DNA of 64,000 nt from Durusdinium trenchii (taxonomy: Eukaryota > Sar > Dinophyceae > Suessiales > Symbiodiniaceae): positions 347,757-411,756 of the forward strand of contig CAXAMN010003002.1 of NCBI GenBank assembly GCA_963970005.1, given 5' to 3'. Positions 12,001 through 23,282 of the stretch are shown piece after piece; positions within the stretch are counted from its first letter, which is position 1; each line of letters opens with the position of its first letter. The position numbers and the translations under genes are program-made. The notes below the pieces were generated by a model. The model searched no databases and was not told where the DNA came from. It saw nothing but the letters and a program-made list of their open reading frames with translations.

Positions 12001-14562
12001 CTCAGCATCGTTGCCTTCAATCATGCCTGTTTGCTCTAGCTTATCTTCATATATATCTTCTTCCATCTGCCCGAGATCAAGAAGAACATAATACAAAGTC
12101 GCGTGTGGATCATCAGGTGCGTCAGGATGGTCTTTGGTTTGACCCATCTGGATCTTACGTTCGATGATCTTGCTGACCACGTCCTCATCCCCTCCATGCA
12201 GCTTCAGAATCTGAGCCCGCGTTCTCCAACCTTTGGGGGGCATAACACATAACAAAAATGGCTTCCAAAAGGAGTTTGAACACCAACTTCAATAATATAC
12301 AAATCGACCTCTGAGTGTGAAACCATGTCGACGTTGGCCCTTGACCAAATCAGTACGAGCTCTGGTAATCCGAAGCGACAGCCTCGACCAAAACAAACAA
12401 AAACAAAAACAAAACACATCGAACAACTTAACAACACAATCTTAGTTGTAACATGCGCAAAGATTTAGCGACAAGTAACCTGCACCATTCCTTGCCGGAT
12501 TTCAAGAATCCCATGAACACAGCATTCTTTGCTGCTTTGGATCGTGTAGCGACAGCATGCTTCCAAGCTTTGATGATGTCTGCCGGAATGTTATGTGCTT
12601 CCGGATTGTCAAGCTGCCTGTCACCAAAAATGAAAAGCTTGTGACACTGAGCTTCCACCCTCTCCCACACCTTCGCATTTGGGAATAGTGAGCTTGGCGT
12701 TCCTTTTGGGATTCGAACGTCACAGCCACTCCAGCCTTCAGTCCGTTGCGGCTGGCCGGATAGTAATAAGTTAGTCGTCCATATATTTAACCATCATATA
12801 CCATCATGTAGTCAACAAATTCTATATATACCAAGAAACCGGAGCAGTGACATGGATGTTGCCTGCGCTGGCCACTGCTTGTTCTGGGGCTGATGAGGCA
12901 GGATGCAAGGAGGCTGGATTGGATGGGGCTGCCTTGGGAGTCGACTTGGTCGATTCATCAAACTTGACTGACTTGGTTTGTTGGCCACTGGCTGGCTCAC
13001 TGGGGATTGGGCGAGGTGGGTTGCTTTTGAGGATGCTAGGGCGAGCTGCTGCTCGTGCTGCTGACAACACCGTGCTGTTTGCGCTGTTTGCTGTTTCGCT
13101 GTGAGTTAGGGTTCCATTTGGCAGAGCGATCACTGTCGAAGGGTCATGTACTGCAACTACATCTTCCTCTGAGAATGGAATGAATGGCTCTACCTCAGCT
13201 GGCATGGTTGTCATGGGTTGCTCTGGCTCAGTTAGCTCGGCTGCCTTGGCTGGCATTGGTTTGGTTGCTGCCTCCGCTATCTCTGGCTCGGCTGAAGTTG
13301 GCTTGGTTGCATTTGGCTCGGCTGGCGGTGGCACAGAAGGTGCCTCGGTTGCCTTTGGCAATGGCATAGCATCGGTTGCCTCTGGCTCGGCTGGCGCTGG
13401 CTCCACCACTGGATATGCTGCTCGGCTGCCTGGCTCGAGGCGTTCTCGCTCTTCCAACCACAGGTACCATGATACCAGCTCTTCATCTGGCTCATCATGT
13501 GCAAATTCTGGGATGGGTTCATCAATGCCAACTCCAAAGATCTCAGTCGCTCTGTGTTTCTCGTATGCTTCAAACAACGGATGGCACTTAACCTGTTTGA
13601 TAGTCTTCCCAAAGGTAATCTCATCCATTTTCTCAATCCTTGCTCGAATGCTCTCTTCCAGGGTCAGCATGTCTGGCTGAACGGGGGCTGGTTCAACGGG
13701 TTGTGCGTTTGACTCTGCCGATGATGGAGCCAAAGCGTTAGGTTGCTCAGGGTGTGGCCCTGGTAGTGTTGCTGCCAATGCTTTTGCATCCACCAGTAGT
13801 CCCTCCATTGTGGGCAAATCCAGTGACTCTGAATGGGTTGGTGAGGGGGCTGGTGGGGGGGATGCTTTCACAGGAACTGGTGGGTTTGCCTTTGCAGGTG
13901 CAACTGGGTGTGGATGATCTTCTCTGCTCATTGGTAGTTCTTTCTTGCAAGTTGGCTTAATGGTTGGCTTCAGGTTGGTGCTGGGTTTCACTTTTCCCAG
14001 CAACTCTGACTTGCAGCATGGTGCATCCTTTGCGTGTGTGTCATCAGCATAAGCGTTTGCTTTTGGCCTCACTGGTGGGGATGGAGTTTGCTTTGGAACT
14101 ACCAACGCCTTTGGTGGTGGTGTCATAGTCACGGTCGGAGCAGGCTTCGGTGCCGGTGGGCTTTCCACCGGGGACATGGGTGGAGATGTCTTTGGGGGTG
14201 CTTTGGGTGGGGCACACTTTGGGATGGAAGCATTCAATGGCAGAGCTGCCACTGAGGTTGTAGGCGACATCTGCTTGGGCTGCGGTGGGGGTGCCATGAT
14301 GATCTTTGGGGATGGGGGTGGCATCTTGGCAGTCTGAGGGGTGGCAGGTGCACGTCCATCAACCATCGCAACAGTGCTCTTTACTGCGCATGCCTTGTTG
14401 GGACTGGACACTGGTGCTGCTGCTTTGGCCTTTTTAAGGCTTGGGGCTGGTACAAGAAACTCCTGCTTCACTGCAACCATCGGCTGTGGGACATGTGGGG
14501 AATGCGCTGCCGATGCTTTTGCTGGAGATGGTGTACTAGCATTGCTTGGTAATGACACAGAC
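8303..14562 (-). CDS. Large multi-exon gene, transposase-like core, N-terminal part incomplete
   Basis: A chain of minus-strand exons with one another's flavour and order: 14,562-12,840 (Pro/Ala-rich, about 570 codons, with a small charged globular part near its middle), about 12,745-12,480, 12,230-12,020, 11,919-11,645 (ends in GKGKGRGKGRKK), 11,328-11,247, 11,195-11,049, 10,460-10,283, 10,094-9,207 and about 9,083-8,303. The first starts at an acceptor, so upstream exons are missing from this list. The 10,283/10,094 junction keeps phase (donor GTAATC, acceptor TTAG). The last two exons hold acidic and Cys/His motifs (YGDDIS, FCSNCG, VLHDTMHGQLLGTGKT) that remind me of TNP2-like DDE transposases. 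This is inference from pattern, not a match. Some joins, such as 9,207/9,083, are uncertain, and at least one exon between 12,480 and 12,230 appears to be missing from my list. Confidence 0.55.
9207..10094 (-). CDS. Long exon, possible DDE-transposase-like domain
   Basis: This is 296 codons open from a TTAG acceptor, so no start codon is needed. It reads as a globular protein: an Arg-rich helical start, then PISFYGDD, a Trp-rich central part with WPITVYPEYA, and a CSNCG knuckle-like motif near the end. The exon ends at a GT donor after an ATG codon. It belongs to the gene spanning 8.3-14.6 kb. The order of an acidic pair, a Trp-rich core and a Cys-pair resembles CACTA/TNP2-type transposases, but I cannot see a full catalytic triad. 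A domesticated or decayed copy is also possible. Confidence 0.6.
12840..14562 (-). CDS. Pro/Ala-rich exon
   Basis: The exon is 574 codons from an acceptor (CAAAG) to a GT donor (CCG then GTTTCT). Most of it is low complexity with Pro, Ala, Lys, Glu and Val dominating, so it is likely disordered. A less biased segment in the middle (SIRARIEKMDEITFGKT to VSWYLWLEERERL) may fold. A late SVKFDEST motif looks like a short linear motif. The long open frame is real rather than a shadow: the amino-acid bias is periodic and the other frames are ordinary. Confidence 0.65.
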
Positions 14563-14599
14563 CTTTGAAAACAAGATTACACAAACCCTTTCAACTAGG

Positions 14600-15860
14600 A
14601 GCTGATGACAAGATCCTTCCTTGAGGTTTCAAGAAGCCGTTTGTTGACAGGACAAGTAGCTCCGTGAGAAACAACTGTGAATCCTCTCGGGGAGAGCAAT
14701 CCAGGTTGTCCGGCCATACCAGTGAGGACACCTGCATTGCTTGGTGACACCACTCGCACCCTCACAGGCCTACATGATCGCTCTAGCAAACCGATGCAAG
14801 TGCCCTGGCCTGACTGTCGGTGGCCGCAACGGTCGTGGCTTGGGAATCAATGGCCTATAGAGAGATACAGGTGGTCCCACATCAAAAAAGGGCGAGGATG
14901 GTTTGATGTTAAACGCACGCAAAACAAAACAAACCGCCTCAGGCGAGAAAGTGCACCGCACAGGAGATGGAGTCTGTAGAACTGGAGCCTCATGAACCCA
15001 TTACAATTCAAGTCTGTTCTCACCAGTGCACACTCACAAATACACAATCAGTGCGGGCTCTATTAGGCTGCAAACAGCAGTCCCACCAGGGAAGGCTTCA
15101 AATAGTGATCGCTTCGTAGCGGCGGAGCAAGGGCTAAACAAAACCCCAGGCACCTCCTAAAGAAGAGCCACCAAAATTGGTCACACACCAATGCTGTCAT
15201 GAGACCAAAACACAGCTCAAAACACCAGTCCTGCATGGGTGCTCCAGCTTTCCCCGTTGGAGCCATGACGCAAGGTGATCACCCCAAAACAAAAACTGTA
15301 GTCCGCCGTCTAGATCAAGCTGTAATGCTTGAGATGTGCATGTTGCCAAATCAAAGCATGAAGTTCACAGCTCACACCATGTCCTCCACAGTTGGTCACC
15401 GCGATGAAAAATGTATGTTTTCCATCTTACGCTATCTTACGGTATCTTACGTCCTGGTACCTCGGGCACCNNNNNNNNNNTACGGTATCTTACGTCCTGG
15501 TACCTCGGGCACCTTTTGGTTGAGGGTTCCATGGGAGGCCATCTTACGCTATCTTACGGGCACTCAGATCAGTTGATTTTTATCTAATTTATGGCAACAA
15601 ATGAGGACATGCAATAGGATTCAATGCAAATGGGACACAGAGGACCCGGAGAGGTTTCTTTCTATTGATCACATCGATCAGCCTAAGTTGCAACGGGCTG
15701 TAAAGTCCGGGTCAAAGTGATGCTTACTTTTGACAAACAAACGGTCTATACAGCATAGATTGGCCATACAGTTTGAACACCTCACCTGAAAGCATCAGTA
15801 TCCTAATTTTCGAGCCCAGCCCTGAGTAAGGCTGACAAAAGCTCGGCGGTCACGAATTGG
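14600..15860. other. No supported exon; assembly gap inside
   Basis: No convincing exon. The 10-base gap at 15,471-15,480 and its flanking duplicate are listed separately. The rest is unremarkable. Confidence 0.5.
15438..15513. repeat. 33-bp direct duplicate flanking a 10-N gap
   Basis: The 33 bases at 15,438-15,470 are repeated exactly at 15,481-15,513, with only ten N between. Related ATCTTACGCTATCTTACGG units lie just outside on both sides (15,422-15,443 and 15,540-15,560). The gap is probably an unmerged contig overlap inside a short tandem repeat. Confidence 0.9.
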
Positions 15861-15907
15861 GCATCAGGCAGGTACGCGAGCGATGTTCTCGCGTCGCACA
15901 CGAGACC

Positions 15908-17975
15908 TTCTGGACTGAACATAGTCCTCAAGCCAAGCTAGAACTTCAGGCAATCTAGCATCTGCCCAAGTGTCTTGGGCAAAGTTCACCGTTGGTGGGG
16001 ACTTTCTGCCACCAAACATCGTGTAGTTGATCCATGAATCCCGCACCTAACGGTTTTGAGGCAAGCTGTGAGAATTGGGCATCTTAATGGGGCCGAAGGG
16101 ACACGGGTTCTCCCGTTGTTGTACCCAGTTATTGGATGGTTCAGGCTAGTGACAAGATGCCATCGTAGGGCTTTTGTTTTGTCAGGCCATGGCATAATCA
16201 TCATACAAAAGCTCAGGCGTTATGCCGTATTATTCTAAAAGAAACCCTGCACGTATGATTTCGCATGAAACTGTTTGACATCGCAAAGCACTGATATCTA
16301 ATATATACATGATATAGTTTGACATGGTATAATACAATGGCCCGGCCATAACCTTGGGTGTGCGGGAGACTCGGTGGAAAGAACAGTGCTTTCAAGAAAT
16401 GCCTTATATCAGGAGTGGTTGGAAACTGTTGGAAACAAGAGAGCTCACGCTTGCTGCCACATTATGTCTCCATATGGGTGAATTGTGTGTCCGCAAACTA
16501 GCTTTATGCAATATAGGTGAGATCCATCAACCATGGATATCTAGCAATCACAACATGATTATTCTTTCAACGTATGCGGTGAATGATCGGTTTGTATCAT
16601 GACCAGAAGGGTGGCATCACTCAACAACAACAACCCATCTATGCAGGCCAGGCACTGCCCGAGCAAACTTCAAGCTGTAGACCTGGCTGCCTTTCAATGC
16701 CGGCGACCCCTTGAATCTCTTTCGACCTTGCTTGTCAACGTAGGTGATGGTCAAATTGCTCTTCTGGTACTTCTTTCGGTTGAGGGTCCTGCATCTTACA
16801 CGAAGCATGAGTAGACTTGACCCAAATGATCAGAATGATAAAGGCGTCCAAACTTCCAAACTGATACCCTGCTGGTCCTCTTGAGATGAAGAACAAACGG
16901 ATGATTCGATATCAGCTTGATCGGTTTTGGAGTCTGGGATCCAAACTCCCCCAACCATGTGAAGGTCCGTGTCGTTGGAATTGAACGCATCAATGTAGCA
17001 AATCGCGGGCATTGGTCAATCTGGGCACGACAGCAAAAAACATAATTGGGTACTGCTGTATTCATTGTTTCTATGGACTGCTTCGTGTGTGTGTGTATAT
17101 ATTCTCTTTTAAGACTAAGGAGCAATAGACCCAAGCGGGTTTTCAATCACAAAGAAGCAACCCATTTGGTGGATGGCATAGCAGAGCATCATGCACTTAG
17201 TTCGGCAGGCGGGGATTGAACTAAACTTTCCTTCACACACAGTATATGTTGGGATGCAATTGAATCTAGAGGGCTAAGGGTGTGGCGCGAGCTAGCATGG
17301 TATTGGCTCGGTCAACCGAAGGTACTGTCCTTATGTGACTGCATGGGTTGACCTGGACTGAAGCTATGTATTTCAAGCATCTTATGAATTATGAACCAGG
17401 GCGCCAGTCTCCTTCAGGATGTTCTTTTGTCCGCTTGGAGGTTCCACCTTATTCTTGCTCAGAACAAGTGTTTGGCCTAGGTCGAGGTTATTAAGGGATT
17501 AGCTATAGCTATATATAGGCCCAACATGAGGTCACACAATGCTTGAAGGCATTGGAAGCTCTTCATTCGGCAAAGACACGGTTTACCACGGTAAAGGATG
17601 AGCATTGGATACCCATCCAAACCAAGCCCGTGATCTTGAGCTGCATGACTGCCAGGAGATGGCGGCAAAATCCAAGGCTGCTCAGAATGTCCTCGTGTGG
17701 CTTGATGCCAAAGACGGGGATGGGAGATGGGGCAATCACATGCAGAGCTCAAGATTCCTAGACTGACTGCATGGTACTCAAGTTTTCTCGAATTGTCAAA
17801 TCAGCTAGTACGTGCATTGATAGAAGAGGCAGAATATGCAAACAAAGGGCATCTCTCTCATCTCTGCATATGTCCAGTGTGGCTGTGGGAAGTTCATGTT
17901 CACGCATAGCTTTGGAAATGTTGGCACGGCCAGCAAACATGTCTACGCAAGTGAGATGGTCCGTCTTGAAGACAA
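15908..17975 (-). CDS. Split C5-methyltransferase-like gene (partial)
   Basis: Eight short minus-strand exons form an ordered SAM-methyltransferase-like protein: about 17,975-17,845 (motif I-like VDMFAGRANISKAMR followed by TATLDI), 17,740-17,595 (motif IV-like GLVWMGIQCSSF with the key Cys), 17,446-17,400 (SKRTKEHPEGD), 17,322-17,285, 17,196-17,113 (motif VI-like FFVIENPLGS), 17,035-16,865 (GEFGSQTPKPIKL), 16,788-16,670 (KSNLTITYVDKQGRKR) and 16,046-15,908. A Cys in the motif IV position and Glu-Asn-Pro in the motif VI position are what C5 cytosine methyltransferases use. The usual PPC is replaced by IQC, so activity is uncertain. This order is known to me from a large dinoflagellate protein family of unproven function. 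Exon ends are approximate except where a TTAG or GCAG acceptor is clear (16,046 and 16,788). Confidence 0.6.
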
Positions 17976-18099
17976 AGGCCTAATCGAGCCACAAAGCATA
18001 GAGTGCTCTAGACTACTTCTATGAGTGCACTAGAAACAACCACCTTAAATACAGACGCCTTCGCCAAGACCTGCATGATGCACCACAAATAGTATGGAA

Positions 18100-18830
18100 C
18101 ACCACTCGGATGAGTCTCACCCAAAGGAATCCGGCGAGGGATCATGGCCGCAACCTTTTGGCCAAGGCATTCCTCATGGTCAACATGATCAGGTTTCCTT
18201 GGCGCAACCAGGTCCTACATTTGAAGCATGGCGTCATCCCCTTTTTTTCTTGATCGAATCGAACCCTCAAATTTGTCCATACATGCACACACAGGGTCTT
18301 GTATGTAGGTAAAAGGTTTGGCTGATGATGGACAATCAAGAAAAAGTCCTTTTCCCATATGAAGACAAACCAGTTGTTTTGGATGTTTAACTCATTCCCC
18401 TGTGAGTGTATTCCATTTGTTCGGTGAATGATCGGTAATTGTAGCTGAGCTGCACTCTCTTGGGCATAATTGACGCACCGGGCCAAGGCTTGTACCGGAT
18501 GCAACCGTGGGCTTCAAAGGCTGGAGCCCGAACAATGAGTGTGGGTCCGGTGGACAACATGGTGCGCAAATTCTTGGAATTGACAGGATGAAGGTGTGAC
18601 ACATGCCAGCATGAGGTGAAGCGCATCGATGAAATCGCAAGCATGTTTTCCCCATAGGCAGTGGATGCGCGAGTGTGAAGACACACACACACACACTCTT
18701 TCAATTAGGGTCTCGTGCAAACATTTGGCTGTAAAATAAGGACCATGCTGAACAGTATGGGGTATTGCGTGAGATATCCGGAATGCCAGGAGACCCATCA
18801 AATCAAGCTAAATAGGAAAGGATTACGGAG
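18100..18830. other. Ambiguous, possible exons in more than one frame
   Basis: All three minus frames are open for about 100 codons over 18,390-18,800, and I could not decide which is real. A CA/TG run at about 18,680-18,700 may lie in an intron. The stretch could carry an exon upstream of the methyltransferase-like gene. Confidence 0.3.
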
Positions 18831-18833
18831 CCA

Positions 18834-19619
18834 TTAGTCCACATTTTGGGCACGTGGCTTTTCCGAAAACTTACCGCACAGTCCATTGACCACGCCCTTC
18901 TCTTTCCAAAGTGCTGTGGCCAATTTCGCTTGTGACCGTGCGTGATCAGCATCCTTGCTCGCGCTCATTGCCTTTCTATAGGCACTGGAGTAGATGTGAT
19001 TAAGAGTGACGTGCTTAGGTGGCACATATTCATCCCCTACTGGCGCTCCCTGCATCTTGTTCGTGCAATTGCCCTCATGTTGTTCTGGCTGCTTGTGAGT
19101 CCGTGGCTTCCGCTTTGGCTGCACTGCCTCGGATGTTGATGCTTTGCGCTTGGGTCGTGCTTTTGAAGATGAAGCCCTCTCTGGCGTATCAGGCTCTGGG
19201 GCTGCTGCTCCAGCTGCAGACACACACGCATGCCCACGTGCAGGCTTTGCTGGTGCTGGCTGTGGTGTGCGAGGACGACGGCGACGACGACAAGTTTCCG
19301 GCTCGGGTGCAGGATCGCACCCATGCTCTCGTGCGTCAGCAATGGCTTTGGCTTTGATTCGTTGTTGCTTGCGACGGCTTGCTGATGCTGTAGCTTGGAA
19401 TTTCTTTGTTGCTGGCTGGCCGCGCGATTTGGCCTTCGGTGTTGCTGATGCTTTTGCTTTTGCTTTTGCGCCTGGTTTCCTCCCCCGTTTTTTCCCAATC
19501 GCCTCCCCTTGTGTTGAAAACACTGGCGGCTCAATGTTTTTGACATCTTCACTCACTTGCTGAAAAAAGGTGGGAAGATCAGGTGAAGGGTACTTGTACT
19601 CGCGGCTCTTGGTTTCCAA
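18834..19619 (-). CDS. Lys/Ala-rich basic exon
   Basis: This is about 260 codons. It starts ordinarily (EYKYPSPDLPTFFQQ), then becomes a long basic low-complexity part (KKRGRKPGAKAKAKASATPK, an AT-hook-like RGRKPG), and ends in a folded-looking tail (LNHIYSSAYRKAMSASKDAD). The basic part suggests nucleic-acid or chromatin contact. It could be an exon of the gene that includes the acidic exon at 20.7-21.1 kb and the exons at 21.7-22.6 kb, since strand and order agree, but no junction was proven. Confidence 0.55.
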   Translation of the reverse strand: METKSREYKYPSPDLPTFFQQVSEDVKNIEPPVFSTQGEAIGKKRGRKPGAKAKAKASATPKAKSRGQPATKKFQATASASRRKQQRIKAKAIADAREHGCDPAPEPETCRRRRRPRTPQPAPAKPARGHACVSAAGAAAPEPDTPERASSSKARPKRKASTSEAVQPKRKPRTHKQPEQHEGNCTNKMQGAPVGDEYVPPKHVTLNHIYSSAYRKAMSASKDADHARSQAKLATALWKEKGVVNGLCGKFSEKPRAQNVD

Positions 19620-19898
19620 ACCGGCCTAGCGACCCCACAACAAAGTCAAACACAAAAAACATCAAGCGTTCGATTCAACCAGTTTCGTTTTGTATACAAG
19701 ACTTCATGCGTATCAATCCCGCATGCCACGTAGAATGTGCACTCGATATCCGGCCTCGGCCCCAGGCTGACCATCACATGTTGCTGTAGCAGCCATGTCA
19801 TCACCATCAGCCGCGACATCACCCACGCACTCCTGCCAGCGTTATAGAGGCACATGCGCACCCGTCCCAAACTAGGATGTTAGTCTATGATCGATGCG

Positions 19899-20309
19899 TT
19901 AAGAGACACCTTGATTCCCAAGAAGTCTACGTGTGGGAAAGAATGGAATGCCCAAATGGTAGGTAGGCTTCGAGAGACTTTGTCTTTGCACGGCTGTGAT
20001 CATGGCACAGAAAAAGTATAAGGTCCTCCACCACCATATTGGAAGTCCCAGAAAGCGCATCCCTCTCCTGCAGCCAAGTGAAAGTGGCATGAGGAACATT
20101 GAAGTGTGTGGGACTCCGGGACACAAAACCAAGATGTTGCCAAAAAATGGTCCTTCTGGATTTGCTCGGGGCATGATTGGGTTCCAACTGTCGCATCCAC
20201 AGGCATTGCACAGTCCTGACCGTTTGGCTTCGGTTTCCACGTTTACTCCAATCATGTTGGTCAGCTGGTCGTAAGAATGCAATATCAATCGCAATGCACA
20301 CGCATGCAA
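19899..20309 (-). CDS. Possible Cys-containing exon
   Basis: A minus frame contains RSGLCNACGCDSWNP and then PRANPEGPFFGN. The paired CNAC-type cysteines could bind zinc. Other frames across this stretch are open too, so the call is weak. Its placement between the basic exon and the acidic exon on the same strand is consistent with one long gene. Confidence 0.3.
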   Translation of the reverse strand: MHACALRLILHSYDQLTNMIGVNVETEAKRSGLCNACGCDSWNPIMPRANPEGPFFGNILVLCPGVPHTSMFLMPLSLGCRRGMRFLGLPIWWWRTLYFFCAMITAVQRQSLSKPTYHLGIPFFPTRRLLGNQGVS

Positions 20310-20689
20310 TGATATATGATATGTTCAAGGTCCTGCATTCCATCACAAGGGGTGACAAGGTGAAGGCAATGTGAAGGCGATGCCTGTCGCATGAACCATG
20401 ACTGCCAAACCCAAGCTTACCTTGTGCACGACCTGAAAAAGAAACTGTGGCCTGCCGTGCCACTACCTCTCGTTCCATCACATATGTGGCAGGATCTCCC
20501 AGATCCTGCACACACACAAACACACGGAACCAAATGTCTGTTGTGCGCGTACTGTTCCCCTTCCTGGACTAAATGGTTTGGTCCTTGGCCGATCGACCCA
20601 AAAGCTTGTCCCGCGGTGATTCACCCAGAATCAGGGTAGCCTGCAGATGTTTATGGCGCTAGCATAGACACATTAATTTAAAACAAACA

Positions 20690-21078
20690 TGCACCAAAAA
20701 AACTCCGGCCTGTGAATCTGTACCCCCCTCCAACTCGATGTGATCATCCCGTGGATCCGCTGCGACATCATCATCACTATCATCTAAAGTGATTGGATCA
20801 GCTGCATCCATACGTTGCAAAACAGTCCTATCTCCCAAATCCGTTGGAGTTACAAGCTGTGTGTCAGTGGCAACCTCGTTGTGCGCATCCTCACCGTGTT
20901 CATCTAATTGTGTTTCACCAATTAACATGCCTGGGACTTCCTGCCAAGGCCACTGTGGCTGAGAGTCCTCCCAATGTTCTGGCGGTTGAGAATCAAGTAT
21001 CTCTACGATGTTGCATGGCACCACGTCACCTAGCAGAGTGGCAGGCATGTAAACTGACATTGATTTGATTCTTCCCAT
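20690..21078 (-). CDS. Acidic exon
   Basis: About 130 codons rich in Asp and Glu (LDDSDDDVAADPRDDHIELE near the end) with several QP and TQLD motifs. Probably disordered. On strand and order it may lie upstream of the basic exon at 18.8-19.6 kb in the same gene. Nothing catalytic is visible. Confidence 0.5.
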
Positions 21079-21719
21079 GCATCAACTCTAGGGCTGCGGG
21101 TTTGCGTGTGACATGTTCAACATGGTTTGCGCCTCCAACATCGGTGGACTCTGCCGCTAGGCTCGAAGATGGCACGGGCTCGTTCAAGGCCGGGTCAACA
21201 ACGTTCTGTAGGGGTTCCGGGAGATCACCTTATGCGCGCGCGTGCCCGCGAATACACAAATACTGGAGCTCACAAACCAAAGGTTGTGGACCAAGTTGTG
21301 GACAATAATCAATCATTTTATCACTTATTTTTGCATATTTTTGCTATATGATCCGGCACATCCTGGGGAACAGGTTCGAGAGATGACTCACTCTGTTCAC
21401 CTTTGCGGCAGGATGGTCTGGCTCTCCGCTCATTGGGCTGCATGACTTCCTGGAGTTGTGCAGCTTCCTGACCAAATGAGACTGGCGGATGGGAAAGAAG
21501 GTCATGTCATGGCATAGGATGCAACTTGTCTCAGTCATGCAGATGCATGCAATGCATGACTTAGCCTTAGCTAGAAAAGATGGACATGGTAGGGGCCTCT
21601 GACACCGTCCTTTTCACCAGAGATCGTCGCCAGTAACGCCGTGCATAACTGAGAAGATTGTAAAGGCAACATGCCTCCTTAGCTTATGTTCACTTAGATG
21701 GGATCAGACGGAGGTGTCA

Positions 21720-22520
21720 TCGTTGAAAGTGCTGCATAACACAAACATGATCTTCCTTGAGCCAAGCCAAGTGGCGCCATCAGCCCAAACTTTGCGATCT
21801 TTAACATATCGTGCTTGAGACAAGCCCCAGTCAGACTCCTTGTCGATGAGGCTAATGACGCCACTCAAGAAGGTGGCTGTGAACTCACCTCGTGAAGGCA
21901 GCGAATGTGAGGGCGGTGAAGGGAAGTGCTTCATGCACATGCAGAAAAACAACTGCATTTCAGGAACTTGTGTTCAAGCTAGGGACCTTTCGGGCTGAGC
22001 TCGAACATGCGAAGTATCAACCCCATGTGGTTTTTCATGTCTTCAAAGCTGACACGAGTAGGGTTGATCGAAGCAAACAGGGTGTTCGATGGTGGAGTTG
22101 CTTGACCGCACTTCAGGAAAGTTGAAGCAGGCAGCGAAATCTGGAGCACACCTAAGATGTTGGATCATGAGTTCACAGATTGAAGCTGGTTCAACCTTTG
22201 CTCCGTGGACTCCATGGCCAAAAAAATCAATGGTCAAATTGGAAAACAGTCGCTAGAGACTGCAAAGCTCGATGTATTTAACCGAGAAACGAACGACATC
22301 GGTTTCCTTTCCCTCCATGGCCATGGCTTCGCAATTGACCCAATATGGCCCAATGTTTGAGCCGCCAAAAAGCCTTGTATATTCTGCACGTGAGAGGTTG
22401 TCGTGAGAAACCTTTCCAAACTCGCAACCCTCCATGACCCTCGGACGTTCAGTCCTCCATATGTTGCCAGGCGTGGCATGTGCCATCATCAGATCTCTTG
22501 GCCGCGGCCGGATGAAAAAA
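21720..22520 (-). CDS. Exon group of an unknown dinoflagellate gene
   Basis: Three exon-like stretches on the minus strand: about 22,497-22,254 (MAHATPGNIWRTERPRVMEG, then RLFGGSNIGPYWVNCEAMAM), about 22,190-22,110 (VEPASICELMIQHLRCAPDF) and about 21,890-21,720 (TATFLSGVISLIDKE, then VWADGATWLGSRKIMFVLC). Each reads as folded protein and ends near a plausible splice site, for example a GC donor after ELC-type codons. I recognise the segments as common in dinoflagellate predicted proteins but know no function. They precede the acidic exon on the same strand. Confidence 0.5.
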
Positions 22521-23174
22521 AGTATCCTTCTGTGATCGAGTGTGGGTAAACCGGCAAGCTGGAAGTATATGTAAATGTTCATCAGCCAGTTGGAAGAGTC
22601 TGTAAAGTTCCATGATTTTCCTGAGGTCTTTGTCAAAAAAACGTGATTGACCTGTTTCAATCCTTGTATGAAGTGCGTCATCGTATACGCACCTTGGGCC
22701 AAAGCCTTGGACCCTCAGCCTGAAGTCAGCGAGGGTTCCGGACCCTCCCTGGCACAGTGATTAGGCCAGAACCCTAGGTGTGAGGTTCCGGTACGTAGGT
22801 GTGAGGGTCCGATGATCCTTTGGGTGGGTCAAATCAGAAGGAGGCAGTCTTTGCCAAGTTGCCCCTAAAGTAGGCACCCTGGCGGCATTTATTGTATCCA
22901 TTATTATGTTCAGTATTCATATCCATTTATCACAGACGGTCCGAAAAGCAGGGTCAAAAAAAAAAACAGTGCCGCTGGCTGATGGACACCATATATTCTT
23001 AAGATGTTTAAAGCTATATATTGAATAAACGAGAAGATATTTAAACTGAATAACTATTTAGAATTGTAATATATTTTAAAACAAAAACACAAGAACTTCT
23101 TTCTACTCAGACCATTGAACGATGGCTACTCACCGTGACCTCGCCGACCGTCCGTCGTGGCCGTCGGTTGGGAG

Positions 23175-23282
23175 GTGGCCGTGCGCGCCTTCCCCAGCCG
23201 CGATGCCATCGCGCTGTGCTACCGGCGTGGCTTGGTGGAGCCAAAGAAGCCGGTGCCGTCGGTGACATCCCAGAGACGATAG
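23175..23282 (+). CDS. Possible terminal exon with stop codon
   Basis: After an AG at 23,173-23,174 a plus frame runs 35 codons to TAG: VAVRAFPSRDAIALCYRRGL, then a Pro/Val-rich tail. GC content rises sharply here against AT-rich flanks, as at other exons. It looks like the last exon of a plus-strand gene whose upstream exons I could not find. No family is recognised. Confidence 0.45.
   Translation: MAVRAFPSRDAIALCYRRGLVEPKKPVPSVTSQRR

Noticed and set aside
16830-17012. Minus frame with IDAFNSNDTDLHMVGGVWIP
   Set aside because: It looks natural, but the overlapping frame carries GEFGSQTPKPIKL, which fits the order of the methyltransferase-like family better.
17543-18024. Plus-strand frames over 17.5-18.0 kb
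   Set aside because: They overlap minus-strand exons with motif I and motif IV of the methyltransferase-like gene and have no splice support.
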